A DNA stretch of 64,000 nucleotides, from NCBI GenBank assembly GCA_001695595.3, contig MBPM02000020.1, positions 806,001-870,000 of the forward strand, read 5' to 3'. This stretch comes from Plasmopara viticola. Lineage: Eukaryota; Oomycota; Peronosporomycetes; Peronosporales; Peronosporaceae. The notes beneath the pieces are model-generated. The model was not told where the DNA came from. It saw only the letters and a program-made list of their open reading frames with translations, and ran no database searches. Below, piece by piece: positions 45,359-58,279 of the stretch. The translations under genes were made by a program, and so were the position numbers. The first letter of the stretch is position 1. Every line of letters begins with the position of its first letter.

Positions 45359-48300
45359 TTTTGGATGCTGCTACTATTTTTCTTAATATAATTGCTATTT
45401 TTGTGTGCTATCTGGGCTGCCGTTTTACCATCGTTTGTACCACAATTTAAGAATTCAGCTCTTTTACTATAAGTTCCCTCTCTCTGATTTGATGATCGAT
45501 TCAGCCCAACTTAACACCAGCGTTTGTCGATGTACGCGCAACCCTCACAATCGAAGACGATGCATGAGAAAACTTCGCTGCAGAAGGCAGCTAAAAAAGT
45601 AAGGAGATAAGATGGCCATCTCCAGTGAGAAGCCTGTTATGGTCACCACCTTGCTGCTAACAATTCCGCCAAATTATCCGACAGATCCGCCGCCGCTTTC
45701 TATCGCTTGGCTTTCAGCAGCTCAGACAGCAAAATCACAACTCCTAGCAGCTCCGAAGCTCCGAAAAGGTCAACTCTGTCGTCCAACGGTCCCGACGACG
45801 GCTTCAATAACATTTTAAACATAGAGAAGCGCATACGCAGCTTTGCTGAATGGTGTCACCACTACCGATAACTTGAAATTGCATCAGTTGATAAGTGTCA
45901 CATTTGAGTCAAAAAATGTGACAACTGACAGGGTGTATACATTCTGATACCACGCTACTCCCCTCAAGGTTTATCGTCCGACCGCGAGAAAGAGTCTGCT
46001 TTCTTTATTGAAGAATACCACACGAAAGTCAATAAGGCCAATAAGGCATCCACGTCATGGAAGCGACCACAGTAATTCTGAACAAAGAAAACACAGCGCT
46101 TTCGAGCGCCGAACTTGATCGTACAGCGGAAGTGGACAAAAAATCCGACGGCGTGCGCAATTTTCTCGAGAGCACCACATACCTCTAAGAATGCGGTCGC
46201 ATGACCGCTCGCCTTTGATAGTGCACTGCCACTAAAGATGGCTACAAACGGAAGCAAGATCGGTAGCCCACCACCGTCCACCGCGTCTTTCGGGCGACGC
46301 AATTTGAAACATGAGTAGTTTAGAACTTGTGCTAGATAGATTGGTTCCTCATTCGTCTATAAACGTGCAAATAACCACACACCCTTGAACAGAAAGTTAT
46401 GTAAACTTCCACACTTTTAAATCTATAGCCATACCGACGACCCGTTGAATTGCCTGATCCTTAGACGGATTTCGATCGACCCAGTAGCTCGAGTGGTGAG
46501 ACGCTTAATTAGGGTACAAGAAGTACCTGATTCGATACGCACAGAATTTGGATAGAACCAGCTAGAATTACGTCATTGAAGTGGACAAGAAAACGTGTGA
46601 CTATCCTCTGCGCCTAAATTTGTACAGATGGGAGGTCTAGACGCTCCACTCACCAAAAATGTCTTATAGTGCTATGAAGGACATTCCGATCCATAAATGG
46701 GTAGGATAGCTAAAAGCATCTAAGCTTAGTACTAGCGTGCGGATTTCGGTACCTCGAAGCTCCTTCTCATATAGTAAGGTGACATTGGTAGACTTACCAG
46801 ATTCGATAATTTTTGGTCTAGATTTTCGCCGAAAACGCTTAGTTTAAACGCTCTGTCTTGAGCTTATACATAGTGCAACAATTTGCTAAGGTAATACAAA
46901 CACATTTCTTATTGAAACACCTATTCTATTTTCACTATTGCTCAGATATCTGGTACGCTCTTGCGCCTGCCCTTGGTAGACTTGCCTGCTCTCCGGCGAT
47001 CTGTACGTCTGCAAGCGCAAAATCACCTTGGCTCTCTTGTCGACGTAAAGTGTCGGATTTTGTGTTAGTACTGCCAATTTAATTCCTTTCCGCTGTAGTC
47101 TTTTGAGTACGCCGCCTTGCCAGCAACTTTGCTCGCCACTTTAATATTGATAATTATTGTTGTTTGAGTTTGGGGAATTGGACAAGGAGTTGCCGGCGCA
47201 CTGCCAAATTGGCTCTCAATGTAAGCAAAATTCTGTCGCATTTAATTTCTAGTGGATTTTATTCGGGCTATGAGCAGCGATGCTGTTGTCCCTTCACACT
47301 CAAGGTAATCAGTTGGTAATGAGTCGTAATAGCCTACAACACTAAGTCGAACTTTCGTGGGTAAAGCTGGCTTCTGTTTGAAAATACTCAGAGGAATTGT
47401 CGACGACTGGTGCACCTTTCGATATTTAAACCCCCATGCATAGTGAGGTATTCCTACTGAATTGAGCACTCGTCCACATTATAGAGCTGAACTTGTCCAT
47501 TTGCATGATTATATGTTGTATCAAAATGGGACAAAAGCTCTATTGAAACGATTAGACTTTAAATTGCAATTTACTGCGATTAGGTCTTTGGATAGGTAGC
47601 GATTGTTCACTCAAAGATCGTATATTTTTCTGCACGTCAACTCTCTAATAGGTACTATGCACCTAGTAGCACGTGTGGTGAATCCTGTGTCCGCACGAAT
47701 ATGTTGAAACCCTCTTGATATAGCATATGTCGAACAAGCGGTTCGCACTGATTAACAGACTTGCTGGCTTCCATGGTCTTTAAAAGACGTGTGTATTTGC
47801 AAATTTCTCTGCTGACCAGCAGCTGGAATGTGTCAAGGCGCTCGATCTCTACGAGAAAGGTCTATACTCGAAGGCTCGCTCAAATAGCCCCAGCGGTGAC
47901 GTCTCCTGTGCGATTCTAGCCATAAAGCTGAAGATTTCTAGCTTTAAGGTGAGAAAAATTAGAAACCTTTTTAGTTGATATGGTGGTACAAAGGCGGCCT
48001 TAATCACGATTCAGGTATGCGCGGCGCTCACTTGGGAGACCGGGCCAAAAGCTGGACACTCTCCTTCTCTTCACCGGAGTGTGTATCCTTGGATGCATGA
48101 ACAAACATTGTACTTTAATTTAAATTGGCGCTCACGCTGTTTTAGCAGCAAGCAGAAAAAGGGTGGGCTTCATATGCTTATGGAGAAAGGGAGCTGACGG
48201 TCTCCACTACTAGTGCACCTCGTCAAGGTATTTGCGTTTAAAAACGAACATACCTTGCCTATAAACCTTCAGATGGCACGCTTCAAAAAATAAAAGAGGC

Positions 48301-51026
48301 ATTTAAAAGACAAGATCACCTGTCCAGAATGATGTGAATGACTACTGTCTCGATTTTGTCCCAATGGATTAAAGTGCTTCTGAGCACGCAAGATTTACTA
48401 CTTTGGTTGAAGCTCGTAAGAATGCGTAACTCGTTTATGTTACGAAGGCGCACCAGGAAGAGAGCATTAGGGCTTTGGGGGTTGCTGGCCGAAGCCTCGC
48501 TCACTAAGTCCCAATGACAATTGGCGGTAGATAACCAAAAATACGTATATGCAAAAGCTTGACAGCCTTTGAAGGAGGTTATAGTAGCGCTAAACTGCTC
48601 ACTTTACGTGCAAGTCAACGAAGAAATGGAGTTTCATTTCAAGGACTCCGAAGCGTCAAAATTTTGCATGCTGGCAATCAACCAAAATGGGTTGGCTGAT
48701 GCCTTCACAAGAGAAACAAAAATAAGTCAGTCTCATTCCAACTGGCAAACTGAATGATTACAGACAAGAACCTCGGCTCCATAGTTCGGAAATTTAGACA
48801 GCACGGAGTCAAATTTTGCTCCTGACATACTTGATCTTGAGCATGCTAGAGCAAGAATAGCACGAGGCTTCATGGTGATCGATGATGGGTAGTCATCTGC
48901 TCAACCTTGCTGCGCTAATGGCCTTTTCTAAATCGAGTTTGGAAAATAGGCTCAAATTAAGTATGGAGCTTATCAATAATAACGGCATCGCTATAGCCTT
49001 CTCCCACAAGTAGCCAAGCTATCGTATTAGCATCGGCTGCTGAAGATGTTAAAATAGGTTCTTCAAGTCATTAGCATTATTTTACAGGTGGAGGACATAG
49101 AACAAACAGGTGCGAGAATCGACGTTTCTTAAGCGAGTGTAGTAAGACCCTGAGAAAGATTGGGAAACGTTGTTCATAGTCAGCGGCGAAAATTATAGTC
49201 TAACAAGTTCAAGAGGCATAGTTGGCAGCGGAATACCACAGGTGGGCAACACGATACCATTAACGCGGGTATTTTAGCTCTTCTAGAAAGAAGTGAGGAT
49301 ACGAATTCAATCCATAGGTGCCACAAGCGTTCCCACGGTTCACTGAAAGAAATCATCCACTAGGCTACTGAGTTCTTGCATAAATTATGATTTATTGATA
49401 TGTCAAAACTTGTTTTCTATCGAAACTTCCCTTGGCAACTTTACTACCCTATCGCTTCAAGGAGAAAGTCTCAGATCAGCCTTGTGTACCCTGGCTTTGA
49501 GATACTGAATGATCACAAAGATCGTGGCCTTGAGATTCTCAAGGATCTTATAGATCCGGAATAAAAAATTTCTTTTATTTGAGTAATACTCGGATGTGGT
49601 GTCAAAGACCCATCATCTAAGCTTTCACCCAATAGAAAAGTGAGACGCAATATTAATCTCGTGCCAATATTTTGTTTGGGCAATGGCCACTGCCACGAGA
49701 GCACTATAAGCTCATCGGTGTTTTCTTTGCCGAAAAGAGAGACACAGCATGGTGGGGGAATTGACAAATTTGAGCTCGTCACCGACTTTTTATCCTTGAA
49801 AGCCAATCGGAAAGAGGTGACTAATGTGTAAATAAAATAAGGTGAGCAGTGCGGCTACAAAAGCAAATCCAAGAAAATATGAGTTTCATGGAAATCTGGC
49901 CATATACGCTGTAACGTGCACTGGTTTCGGGTAGATGGACAACATCAAATTATATGAGGGATTTACATACACTATTCTTGGCGGTTGTGCGTCTTAATGT
50001 ATATTTAGTATTGGTTAGCGATACTACAATGGCTCTTCAAAGCCACGGCAACGTGTAATTGTTTAAAAATAGAAAAGTTAAACCATTAAACACTTTTACC
50101 CGACATACTTTGCCGATACATTACTACTACGGTCGGCTTTGGAGACAAATTAAAGCCAACTGAGCCAAGCTTTCAAGGCCATGAGGGCGATCAGTCATTC
50201 TGTTCAAAACGTCTCTCCGGCAAAGGAAGTTGTACTCTTTGGCTGCAGTGTAAACAACCATTGGTTTGGGGCACATCCCGCTAAAGAAAGACCTGTCTTA
50301 GCTTAGTCTGAGTCATGTTTTCCAGAAAGTGTGGAAGACTAGACTTAGAAGCTATTACTACAAGTGCTGTGTGGACAACTCGGGTCCCGCAAAGACTTTG
50401 TATATTTTATTTAAAGACCCACTAATCAGCCCCTCCTCTTTGCTTACCAGCCCCCCCCTCCTACCTTAATGTAGTACACCTAAGCTATAACAATGATCTA
50501 TGATTCGCTAGAGCGAACACCATTGAATTTTAGTGTTCTGTAGATTATGCGATGCAATAAATCTTGCACCTATCGAAGCTGATAATTTGAAAACGATCGC
50601 TCATTCTTAAGAGCAGGTTACAATATTATTTTGGCATGAACTAGCAATCACTTAAGTAATCGAGATCAAGCAGAGTGGCCTTAATTATCGACAATACCCA
50701 CAGCATCAAGGTTGATTGCTGCGTTTTGCAAAACAACAAAAACATTAACGAGCTCAATCCACGATGCGGCTAGCACAGCCAATGCAGACATTAACCTTGA
50801 TACTCTCGGTACTGGCGATGATTGAGGACACTATGCTAGGTCTTCTAGCTTTAAGTACTTCACTCTGCTCGGTATCCTAGTATTTAGCACTAGGAGACCA
50901 AGCAGAATGTCCTCGAACCCTCCAATGTTTGCGTATGGAAGGAAGCTTATATCTGAAACGAAGATCTACGAACATGTTTATAATACGTGCAAAAAACTTG
51001 CACTGGGGTTTGGGGGTTTGGTAGGG
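45359..51026. other. Gene-poor tract
   Basis: No intact gene. A plus-strand protein-like run (FIEEYHTKVNKANKAS, then after stops FRAPNLIVQRKWTKNP) at 45995-46310 suggests a decayed gene. A minus-strand 97-codon frame at 49513-49806 has no recognised domain. A tRNA-like segment lies near 46485-46550. C-rich DNA at 50410-50460 resembles the inverted end of the 2.7 kb repeat that starts at 51027. Confidence 0.45.
46485..46550 (+). repeat. tRNA-like (SINE-type) segment
   Basis: TAGCTCGAGTGGTGAGA resembles an RNA polymerase III A box, and GATTCGATACGC, about 35 bp downstream, a B box. A full cloverleaf cannot be drawn, so this is at best a decayed tRNA-derived SINE. Confidence 0.3.
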
Positions 51027-53727
51027 CTGGCCAACGAAAAAAGGGGGGGCTAGTTAGCGGCACCCTTTATTTTGAGAACATTTAGTGGTGCTGGCTCTCC
51101 CGGCTATTAGATGCTCTAATTGTACAAAAAGCGTTTAGCAGGCTCCTGTCCTGGCTTGGCCGGACGAGTCAAAGCAGCTTAGTGTCGACTGCAACGCTTC
51201 CGATGGTCCCATTAGCTGTGCGCTATTGCAACTCGATATGGCAAAGATGGCTGTGCTTCTTTGCCATATAGTATTTGCCATTTTTAAGTCTTTAAATCGG
51301 CTCTTCGTCACAGACGAAGATGCCAAAGTACAATTTGACTTCGATCGGGTTTGTAGCACATCGAGTGGGCAGACGGGCTTCCTTACGACAGCATATATCA
51401 AAAAGATTCAGCATGAGTCATTAAAGAAGTCTGTAGTACAATATACTCTAATGGCACTTGATTTTTAAATAAATGGTCGTTTGTTATAGAGGACTGTCTT
51501 ACATGTACAAATGCGTAGCTAATTATGTGACAATCAGTGGTTCTCGCGGCTAATTTGTCAACTTCTTAACAGTCTGCCATAACATGGGATTGCGAAACGC
51601 TTAAAGGCCTCGACGTTGGCTGTGCTTTGCCGAAGAAAATTAATATTGGGCATAGTGCTGCTTGTGTCATCTGAGCAAATTGGTGTATTTGATAATTGTT
51701 TCAGCCAGTTTAGCTCGCGTTTAGACCGTAAGGCTGCTCATGGATACGTTTTTTTGGGCAACATGGCCGCCCGAATGCATTCTTGCAGAATAGGAGCCGG
51801 CAATTTATTGCTGTGTTTTTGCGAATACTGCTGGATTCCCATCCAGTGGCCTACATAGACATAGACATATCACCGATTAAGGTCCGGCAGAAAGGCTTAA
51901 GCGCCTGTGATGTTTCTTATGCGTGCTGAGGAGCCTCATTTGTACGCCGATCAGATTTTTATGGTTAATTTTTCACTCAACAATACCGTTTGGACGCGGA
52001 TCTACACTCTTTAATTTCAATCGACTTAGACACCCTATTTATAGTCTTTGGGGCACAAGTATTTTGGAAAAAAGAGAGGGAAAAATCAGAGTATCTATTT
52101 CACGTATTTTTCGCATTTAGAACCAGTTTATCTGTGGAAACAACTACCGGCTTCCGCGAAACTTCGATTGCATATATCCACCATGAATTTGGTTGTGATT
52201 ACATCCAGTTAATGAAGCACACGGGACCGGAATATAAGTGCCTTCCAAAGGTGGCATACAATTGCTAGATTACAGAAAACAACGCAAGAGTGTGCTAGCT
52301 TAGTAATGTTGGGCAAAATCAAACACTGTCTTTTCGAACGTTTTATCACTCTGATAAACTATGGGTGGCGTACACCACTAACCTTCATACGGTGATATAA
52401 ACACGTGTCTTAAAATTTCTAAGGAAGTCTCGGAACTCTTAAAAGCGTAGTGTCAGCGGCTAACCATTTTTATAAAGCAAGCACGTGTGGCTGATAGTGT
52501 TCATATACACTACCCAATTGACCGTGAGGCAGAGAGGCCGCGTGCTATCAAGACTATGTGCGGCTCCTGCAGATAATTATAAAGGTTAACGACTTTCCAA
52601 GGTAGTTCGGACACCTTGCGCCGAGACGCCCAGCGACCTATGTGACTGTAAAGTTCACGGGTCACGTGGGGAAGGATGGAAAGGACTTTTCTATCCGAGC
52701 CGAGCTTCGGTGGTTATAATCAAGCATACTTTCCATTGAAAAGAGTTTCTGGAAGTGGATTATCGACAGACACAATATCAATATTCATATCAGTTTGTAC
52801 AATATCTTAAAATATCGGAATGAACACAACAGTCTCTGCCGAAGTTTTGGATCCAATGCATGGACATAATTGAAGACCAAAAGCAAGCCAAAACTTTAAC
52901 CAAATTGATCAGTCTTTCTATTGCACACGTTGATCCCCTTAAGAATAAGGATAGTCAGTGGCCTTTAACCAAAATTCCTCATCTGCGATATGCTTGGTGG
53001 CTTTATAAAACTCCGGGGTAGATGCAAGTTGGCCAAATTATACTATTATGACTCAGGCTTTTTAGTAGAAGTTTCTTCAATTTTCACAAGTATCTCTGCA
53101 ACATAATTGCCCTCTGCGCATAAGGATACGCTTGATAAAATGACCGTGGCAGCAACAAAGGCTGCATCTACCACAAAGATTGCGCCTTCGACCTGGTTAG
53201 CGAGCCTCAAAAAGCTTGTTAATCAGACAGCTTCTCTGGCAAAAAAAGTTGTGGAGAAGCTTCCCACTCCACCGCGGCAGGAAACGCGTGCCTATTTTAG
53301 TCCGATTCTGTCCCCACGATGTTTTGTAGCCTTCTATGCATAAATGTTAGTGTCAGTTACAAATACAACTACACGAAATGACGGTCGTGGTCCACAGCTT
53401 TTACAACTAAAAATAATTTAATAACAGTAACATCTTGTTTATAATTTTTCTATTTACGTGGATTTCGTTGGTAAGCTGGTATGGAGGTGTGATAACATTT
53501 TCCTAAATAGAAATGTCTTTCATTGTGGTTGTAACGTAACTGAGGCTTCCTCTTTAGGTGAAGAATTATATTGTGTCTGATGCTGACTATCTATAGCGTT
53601 TGCAATAATTTCCTTCAGGTTGTCTAGCTAGCAACATTTGTACTATAGAATATAGTCATCTACTCATTAAATTCTATTATATTGCCATGTATGGATCATC
53701 GGACGAAGTTGCGTTATTTCGGCACGC
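51027..53727 (+). repeat. Long interspersed repeat, copy 1
   Basis: From CTGGCCAACGAAAAAAGGGG onward this segment matches 61312-64000 in the same orientation, at about 96 percent over a 195 bp sample compared by eye, with small indels. The match runs to the window end, so the right end of the repeat is unknown. It carries broken short frames on both strands (for example KVQFDFDRVCSTSSGQT at 51330-51380; LDRKAAHGYVFLGNMAARMH near 51720-51780; a 78-codon frame at 53107-53343). None is clearly identified. The C/G run next to a sharp left boundary suggests a DNA-transposon-type terminus. Confidence 0.85.
53107..53343 (+). pseudogene. 78-codon frame conserved in both repeat copies
   Basis: Lys/Ala/Thr-rich frame (KAASTTKIAPSTWLASLKKL, then NQTASLAKKVVEKL) ending YFSPILSPRCFVAFYA. 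The second copy, 63380-63616, differs at about 7 of 78 residues without any stop. It starts with TTG, so it is probably the tail of a longer, broken frame. Confidence 0.3.
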
Positions 53728-54123
53728 GAATGACTATGCCAGCATGTTGATTTTCTTTACGACATACGTGTTCTCCCACCTTCAATTTTGACATGTTGCC
53801 TTCAAGCGAGAAAAAATGAGATACCAAAAAATATTCGTTTCTTTTGCTATATTTATTTTTTTGAGGACTAAAGGCTTAAATATGACTATTAATACAGCCT
53901 CGCAACTCTTTCGCAAACAGGAAGAGAGGTTACCTTCTCATTCAACTGTTCGATTGTGACGAACAGACTCTTTTCGCCTACTTACGTCTAAAGGTAAGGT
54001 ACATGTATGCACCAGACTACTTGAAATGTTATTGCAAGCCTCTCGAAAGAACGAAGCTTTGATTTGCCTTGCGATGGTGAATAACTAAATTATCGCTATA
54101 TATTCTACTGTGGTATTTAGAAA
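53728..54123. other. Spacer right of repeat copy 1
   Basis: The repeat may extend into this part. No gene or clear terminal inverted repeat recognised before the start at 54124. Confidence 0.4.
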
Positions 54124-54666
54124 ATGAAAGTGGAGCAGGCCTTGCAGCTCAAAGATCGATGGGACCAAAAGTTTTGGACATATTGTGAGACAAAATGGCG
54201 TCAATCTTCTTTAAGTCCTAAACTTCCCAGGTGTGGTGAGCTTTTGCCTATCGAGCTATACAGGAGTAGTGAGACCGTGAACCTAGGTATTCTTATTTTA
54301 TTTCCTTTAAGGACAAAAACGCGCAGGCTTGACATTATTTGACGCTGACCAAGGACAGACAAGCACAAGCTTGAGCATTTACTTAGAAAGATCTCTGTTG
54401 CTATGGGACACAATGCACCATCACAAGCTGAATTAGTTCACCTCCTTCAAGGCTGTTCTGCATGCAGTAATCAATTACACTTTTGCACCTCGTGCACTAA
54501 AGAAGCGTCCGAGTTTTATAGCAACTTTTCATTAGCTGAGCTTTTTGTTTTGTACGGTGATAAATTACCTCCTGCCGACGAGACCGAGCTAGCTATCTAC
54601 TTTTATTCCATCGATTTTCGTGAAACTCGAGCTCTTCGCAAAGCAATCGTTGATAATTCGCGCTGA
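54124..54666 (+). CDS. Small Cys-rich hypothetical protein
   Basis: Proposed two-exon model, 54124-54235 and 54359-54666, with a 123 bp intron (donor GTGAGC, acceptor GACAG, phase 1), giving 139 residues. Exon 1 starts MKVEQALQLKDRWDQKFWTY; exon 2 reads DKHKLEHLLRKISVAMGHN and then a cysteine cluster C-x2-C-x6-C-x2-C in GCSACSNQLHFCTSCTKE, which could bind zinc. The C-terminal half is helical and acidic (FSLAELFVLYGDKLPPADET). No family recognised. The exon join is inferred from frame and splice consensus; other acceptors exist in the same intron region. Confidence 0.5.
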
Positions 54667-54956
54667 TTAAAGACACATAAAAGGTTTGGTGCAAATTCCT
54701 GGTTTGCGAATACCATTAAGAAATACTTTTCTTGAGTAATTTATGAGATACGAAAAGCATATTCATAAAATGTTGATGCACTCGTGTTGGTAGTAATTTC
54801 AGTGCACCCTTCAAGAACTCGTCGAGCTTTGCTATTACTTATGAATCTTGATTTTTAAAAAACGAGGAGTTTCAGAAATGTGTCCATAACAGTCACGCGA
54901 TCCCATGTCATCTGCAGTTTATCAACGATACAAATTGAGTAATCAACAAATTAACG

Positions 54957-56591
54957 ATGAAGTCAAAGCCGGAGGAGCGCATCGACGATGGTAGCTTCAT
55001 GCGAGTTGACGTCATTCCAATGTTGCGACTTTTGCTTGTCTCGGGCGTCGCTGTCATGTTCCTCACTCTCTTTGTACTCATTGGCTTTGGTGGATCACCT
55101 GCAGTTGCTATCTCTGACTGGACGAGTAGTCCGACACGCTGTACATCGGACTTTTCCATGGATCTATTCAAAGAGTGCGTCGGACCAAATGGTACACTGA
55201 GTGGGGTCAATGCTGGAATCAATGGTACGGTATCAGCCATCGACGAGGTATTACAACTTTCAGTAAAAACACAACGGTCCGTCTTAGCGTGCATGTTTGA
55301 CTCGTGCAAAGACCAAACAAATCGTCCATTTCCCACCAATGAACAAATTTATGTCGTCCACTATTCGTTCGGACTCAATGGGTTTAAACAGCTTAACCGC
55401 TACTTTTACGTTGAGGCTTTATTCCCAAATTCTGAAAAAATCAATCGGTCTTTCAACGTCACAATGATTCCCCACGTTAAAGGATTTTACCTGAATGAGA
55501 CTAGCGGTAACCAAACGTATGCAAATATCGTCGACAATGTCGCTTACAAGACAGTCACTGTTGAGTGTGAAGAAGACGAGTCGTACTGCGAGCCAGCCTA
55601 CATTCTACGATTCGGAGATATCGACTTTCAGGACCATCAGGTTGACGTCCTTTTGAATTCTACGCACGGCTTGGCTCTAGCTGGCTCGAACGTCCAATTC
55701 CGCAAGACATGGGGCACTATAACCTTTACAAAGTGGCTTATTGGAATAAAATTATTCTTTCTCTTTGTTTCGGCATTCTTCGCAGGCTGGTACATCTACT
55801 GCGTCAGCAAGCTGTCGTCTCGTGAGCAGAATGTGGAACAAGGATTCGTTCTGGCCCTTGTTTTGTCGCTCATCCTTTTTAATGACCCATTTTACTTTGC
55901 CGAAGCAACGTACGGCAGCAACGTCGCTCGCCTTTTAAGCGTTGCATTCCAAGTGACATTCATTCAGATGCTATTGCTGTTTTGGTTGGTCGGCATCGAC
56001 AATTTGCGTTTACAAGGAATGGAAAATGGGATCTCGAACGTGACATTCTTTGGCCCAAAGCTGTCGTTTGTGACAATTTTCTGGTTTATTATGCTGCTTT
56101 ACTTCGGCTACATCAAGTACAGCCGCAACAATGACGCTACGTGGGACCCACTTGCAACAAATACCTCTTTTGCCTCCCTTAAGTCACTTTGCGAAATTCT
56201 TAGTGTCATATTTATCATATGGTACTGTGTTCTGATTAAAATGAGTTTCCGTGAGCTTCGAGCTCGTCGTGTACGATACCACTACCTGATCGTATTAAGT
56301 GGCGTGATGGTGCTTGTATCGTTTGCAGGTCTCGCAAGCGGTAATTTGTCGCCGACCCCGTCGAGCGGAGGAGCATGGACATCGCTACAGACACTTTATA
56401 ATGTCTACGTTTACATGCTGTGCTATCTATACGCCCCATCAACTGCGACTTTGGAAACTTTACGCAAGCGCAAACAAATTAGCGGTGGATACGATTGCGA
56501 GATTAAGCCATTAAGTGGTAGCAACGTTGTCGAACTTGCACAGGTTGAATTGGCTGATGGCAACGAGATACGCGAGACTGATCTTGCTTAA
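54957..56591 (+). CDS. TMEM181/Wntless-like (GOST family) multi-pass membrane protein
   Basis: Single exon, 544 residues, ATG 54957. One hydrophobic helix near residues 20-46 (signal anchor) is followed by a luminal domain of about 210 residues with several N-x-S/T sites and paired cysteines. Seven transmembrane helices then run from about residue 260 to 500: WLIGIKLFFLFVSAFFAGWY, NVEQGFVLALVLSLILFNDP with FYFAE, VAFQVTFIQMLLLFWLVG, and so on. The NDPFY motif between helices and the end YNVYVYMLCYLYAPS are typical of TMEM181/Wntless-type proteins. Family members sit in Golgi or plasma membrane and act in trafficking; the role here is unknown. Confidence 0.82.
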   Translation: MKSKPEERIDDGSFMRVDVIPMLRLLLVSGVAVMFLTLFVLIGFGGSPAVAISDWTSSPTRCTSDFSMDLFKECVGPNGTLSGVNAGINGTVSAIDEVLQLSVKTQRSVLACMFDSCKDQTNRPFPTNEQIYVVHYSFGLNGFKQLNRYFYVEALFPNSEKINRSFNVTMIPHVKGFYLNETSGNQTYANIVDNVAYKTVTVECEEDESYCEPAYILRFGDIDFQDHQVDVLLNSTHGLALAGSNVQFRKTWGTITFTKWLIGIKLFFLFVSAFFAGWYIYCVSKLSSREQNVEQGFVLALVLSLILFNDPFYFAEATYGSNVARLLSVAFQVTFIQMLLLFWLVGIDNLRLQGMENGISNVTFFGPKLSFVTIFWFIMLLYFGYIKYSRNNDATWDPLATNTSFASLKSLCEILSVIFIIWYCVLIKMSFRELRARRVRYHYLIVLSGVMVLVSFAGLASGNLSPTPSSGGAWTSLQTLYNVYVYMLCYLYAPSTATLETLRKRKQISGGYDCEIKPLSGSNVVELAQVELADGNEIRETDLA

Positions 56592-56647
56592 AAGTGTTTG
56601 CAAACTACCATTGTTTTACTGTTTTTTAGTACGTCAACTTTATATAT

Positions 56648-58151
56648 CTAAGCACAAAAGCGCTTAGTTAGCTCAGAATTTTCCATCGAGCGCTTCCGAT
56701 TCCTAGAACGTTCGTTTAATGGGGCCGACTCATGGTGCACCGAGAGATTTTTAGCCAGTAAGAAGGCCACTTCCATGCTCTGCGAATAATTAAGCCGCGG
56801 GTCACAGTAGCTCGTGTAGCGTAGCGGCAAGTCGCCCTCATTGATGCCCTGCGGACCGCCTATACACTCGGTCACGTTCTCACCTGTCAATTCAAAATGA
56901 ACACCACCAAGCACTGACCCCGCCTCGCGATGAATGGCCAATGTCTGCTCCAGCTCGCCAAATATGCGGTCGAAACGTCTAGTCTTGTAACCATTCTCCG
57001 CGACAATTGTGTTTCCGTGGCACGGATCGCAAGACCAAATAACCTGCAACCCTGCATCCCTTACGGCTTGAATATGCTTCGGAAGCAGATCTGCCACTTT
57101 GTCTTGACCGTAACGCGTGATTAACGTGATCTTGCCAGGATTGGCTTCCGGATCTTTCCACAGTCTTTGAACTAACGGCACCAGATCTTCCGCAGCCATA
57201 CTTGGACCAACCTTGATACCGATAGGGTTCTCAATCCCTCGGAAGTACTCAATATGAGCGTGGTCCAGCTGCCGAGTACGGTCACCGATCCAAAGGAAAT
57301 CTGTACCCACGTTGTAATACTTGCCGTCTACTTTACGAGTCATAGTCTCTTCGTACCCAAGCTCTAATCCTTCATGCGACACAAAGAGGTCTACAGTCTT
57401 TAAATGTGGCGAGTCTGCTCCAATGCCACACATGTGTACGAAATGTAAACTATCCGTGATGTCGCTCACCATGTGCTGGTATTCTTCACGTCGTGACGAG
57501 GTCTGTACAAAGTCCAGATCCCACTTCCCAGCATCGTGAATATCCGCAAAGCCCGAGCTTACTAGTAATCGCCCGTAATTTAAAGTGGCTGCACTATGAA
57601 AGTATCCCTCGAGTAATCGGTTAGGATCGGGAGTACGCTGGTCTTTTTCGTACCCATTGATGTTCTCGCCCCGAAAGCTGGTGACCATGTCTCCATCCAG
57701 CATTTCAATGTCATTAGACCGGGGTTTCGCAAATTGACCCGCCATACGTGCCACACGCACAGTGGGCATGCGTGCACCCCAGACAAGCACAAGACTCATC
57801 TGAATCATAATCTTGAGCTTCTTTTCGATCAGCTCTGGCGTACAATCTTGAAACCTCTCGGCACAGTCGCCGCCTTGCAACAAAAAGCGCTTGCCTGCCG
57901 CCACTTCCGCCAGCTGCTTCTTAAGCTCTTCGATCTCACGCACTGACACCAGTCCTGGCAGTGTCTTTACTGTAATATAGAGCATGGCACAGAAAATGTT
58001 GATCGTCAGTGCATTGAAACATGCAATTTGCTTACGCAGAGAGCTTACACTTGTCATGGGCTTGTTTTAATGCTTGTTGATCGGGGTACGAAGCCTGTTG
58101 CTTAACAGGGAAGTTACGCCATGACGAAGGGGTCCAGTCGGAAGTGGTCAT
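56648..58151 (-). CDS. Class II 3-deoxy-D-arabino-heptulosonate 7-phosphate (DAHP) synthase
   Basis: Two exons on the minus strand: 58151-58049 and 57969-56648, with a 79 bp GT-AG intron (phase 1), giving 474 residues. The first exon supplies the conserved class II start TTSDWTPSSWRNFPVKQQ; the frame that opens at 58057 inside the intron is not the real start. Key motifs: LLQGGDCAERF (metal-ligand C70), ARMAGQFAKPRS, WIGDRTRQLDHAHIEYFRGI, IGIKVGPSM, VIWSCDPCHGNT, GGVHFELTGENVTECIGG and YTSYCDPRLNYSQSMEVAF. All expected catalytic regions are present. It condenses phosphoenolpyruvate and erythrose 4-phosphate in the first step of the shikimate pathway to aromatic amino acids. No chloroplast-type transit peptide, so probably cytosolic. 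Confidence 0.95.
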
Positions 58152-58279
58152 AGCGTGAGTTAAACAATTGGCTTATGACGACCAGAAAGTGGAGTTTGTA
58201 TGATGTGACGAACATCAATCCACACATAATCGTGATGCCTGACCCCATACAAAGAGCAAGTAAGAATACAAGGCATCGT
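58152..58279. promoter_or_regulatory. Compact divergent promoter region
   Basis: The DAHP synthase start (58151, leftward) and the most likely start of the helicase-like gene (58280, rightward) are 128 bp apart, so both promoters must share this space. No core element was recognised with confidence. Confidence 0.5.

Noticed and set aside
45964..46302. 112-codon minus-strand frame as a gene
   Set aside because: Non-ATG start; the plus strand of the same segment shows competing protein-like text, so neither is convincing.
51600..51860. Copia RNase H inside the 2.7 kb repeat
   Set aside because: LDRKAAHGYVFLGN is faintly like the Copia RNase H motif, but neighbouring motifs (TEAEY, RT) were not found, so it is left unassigned.
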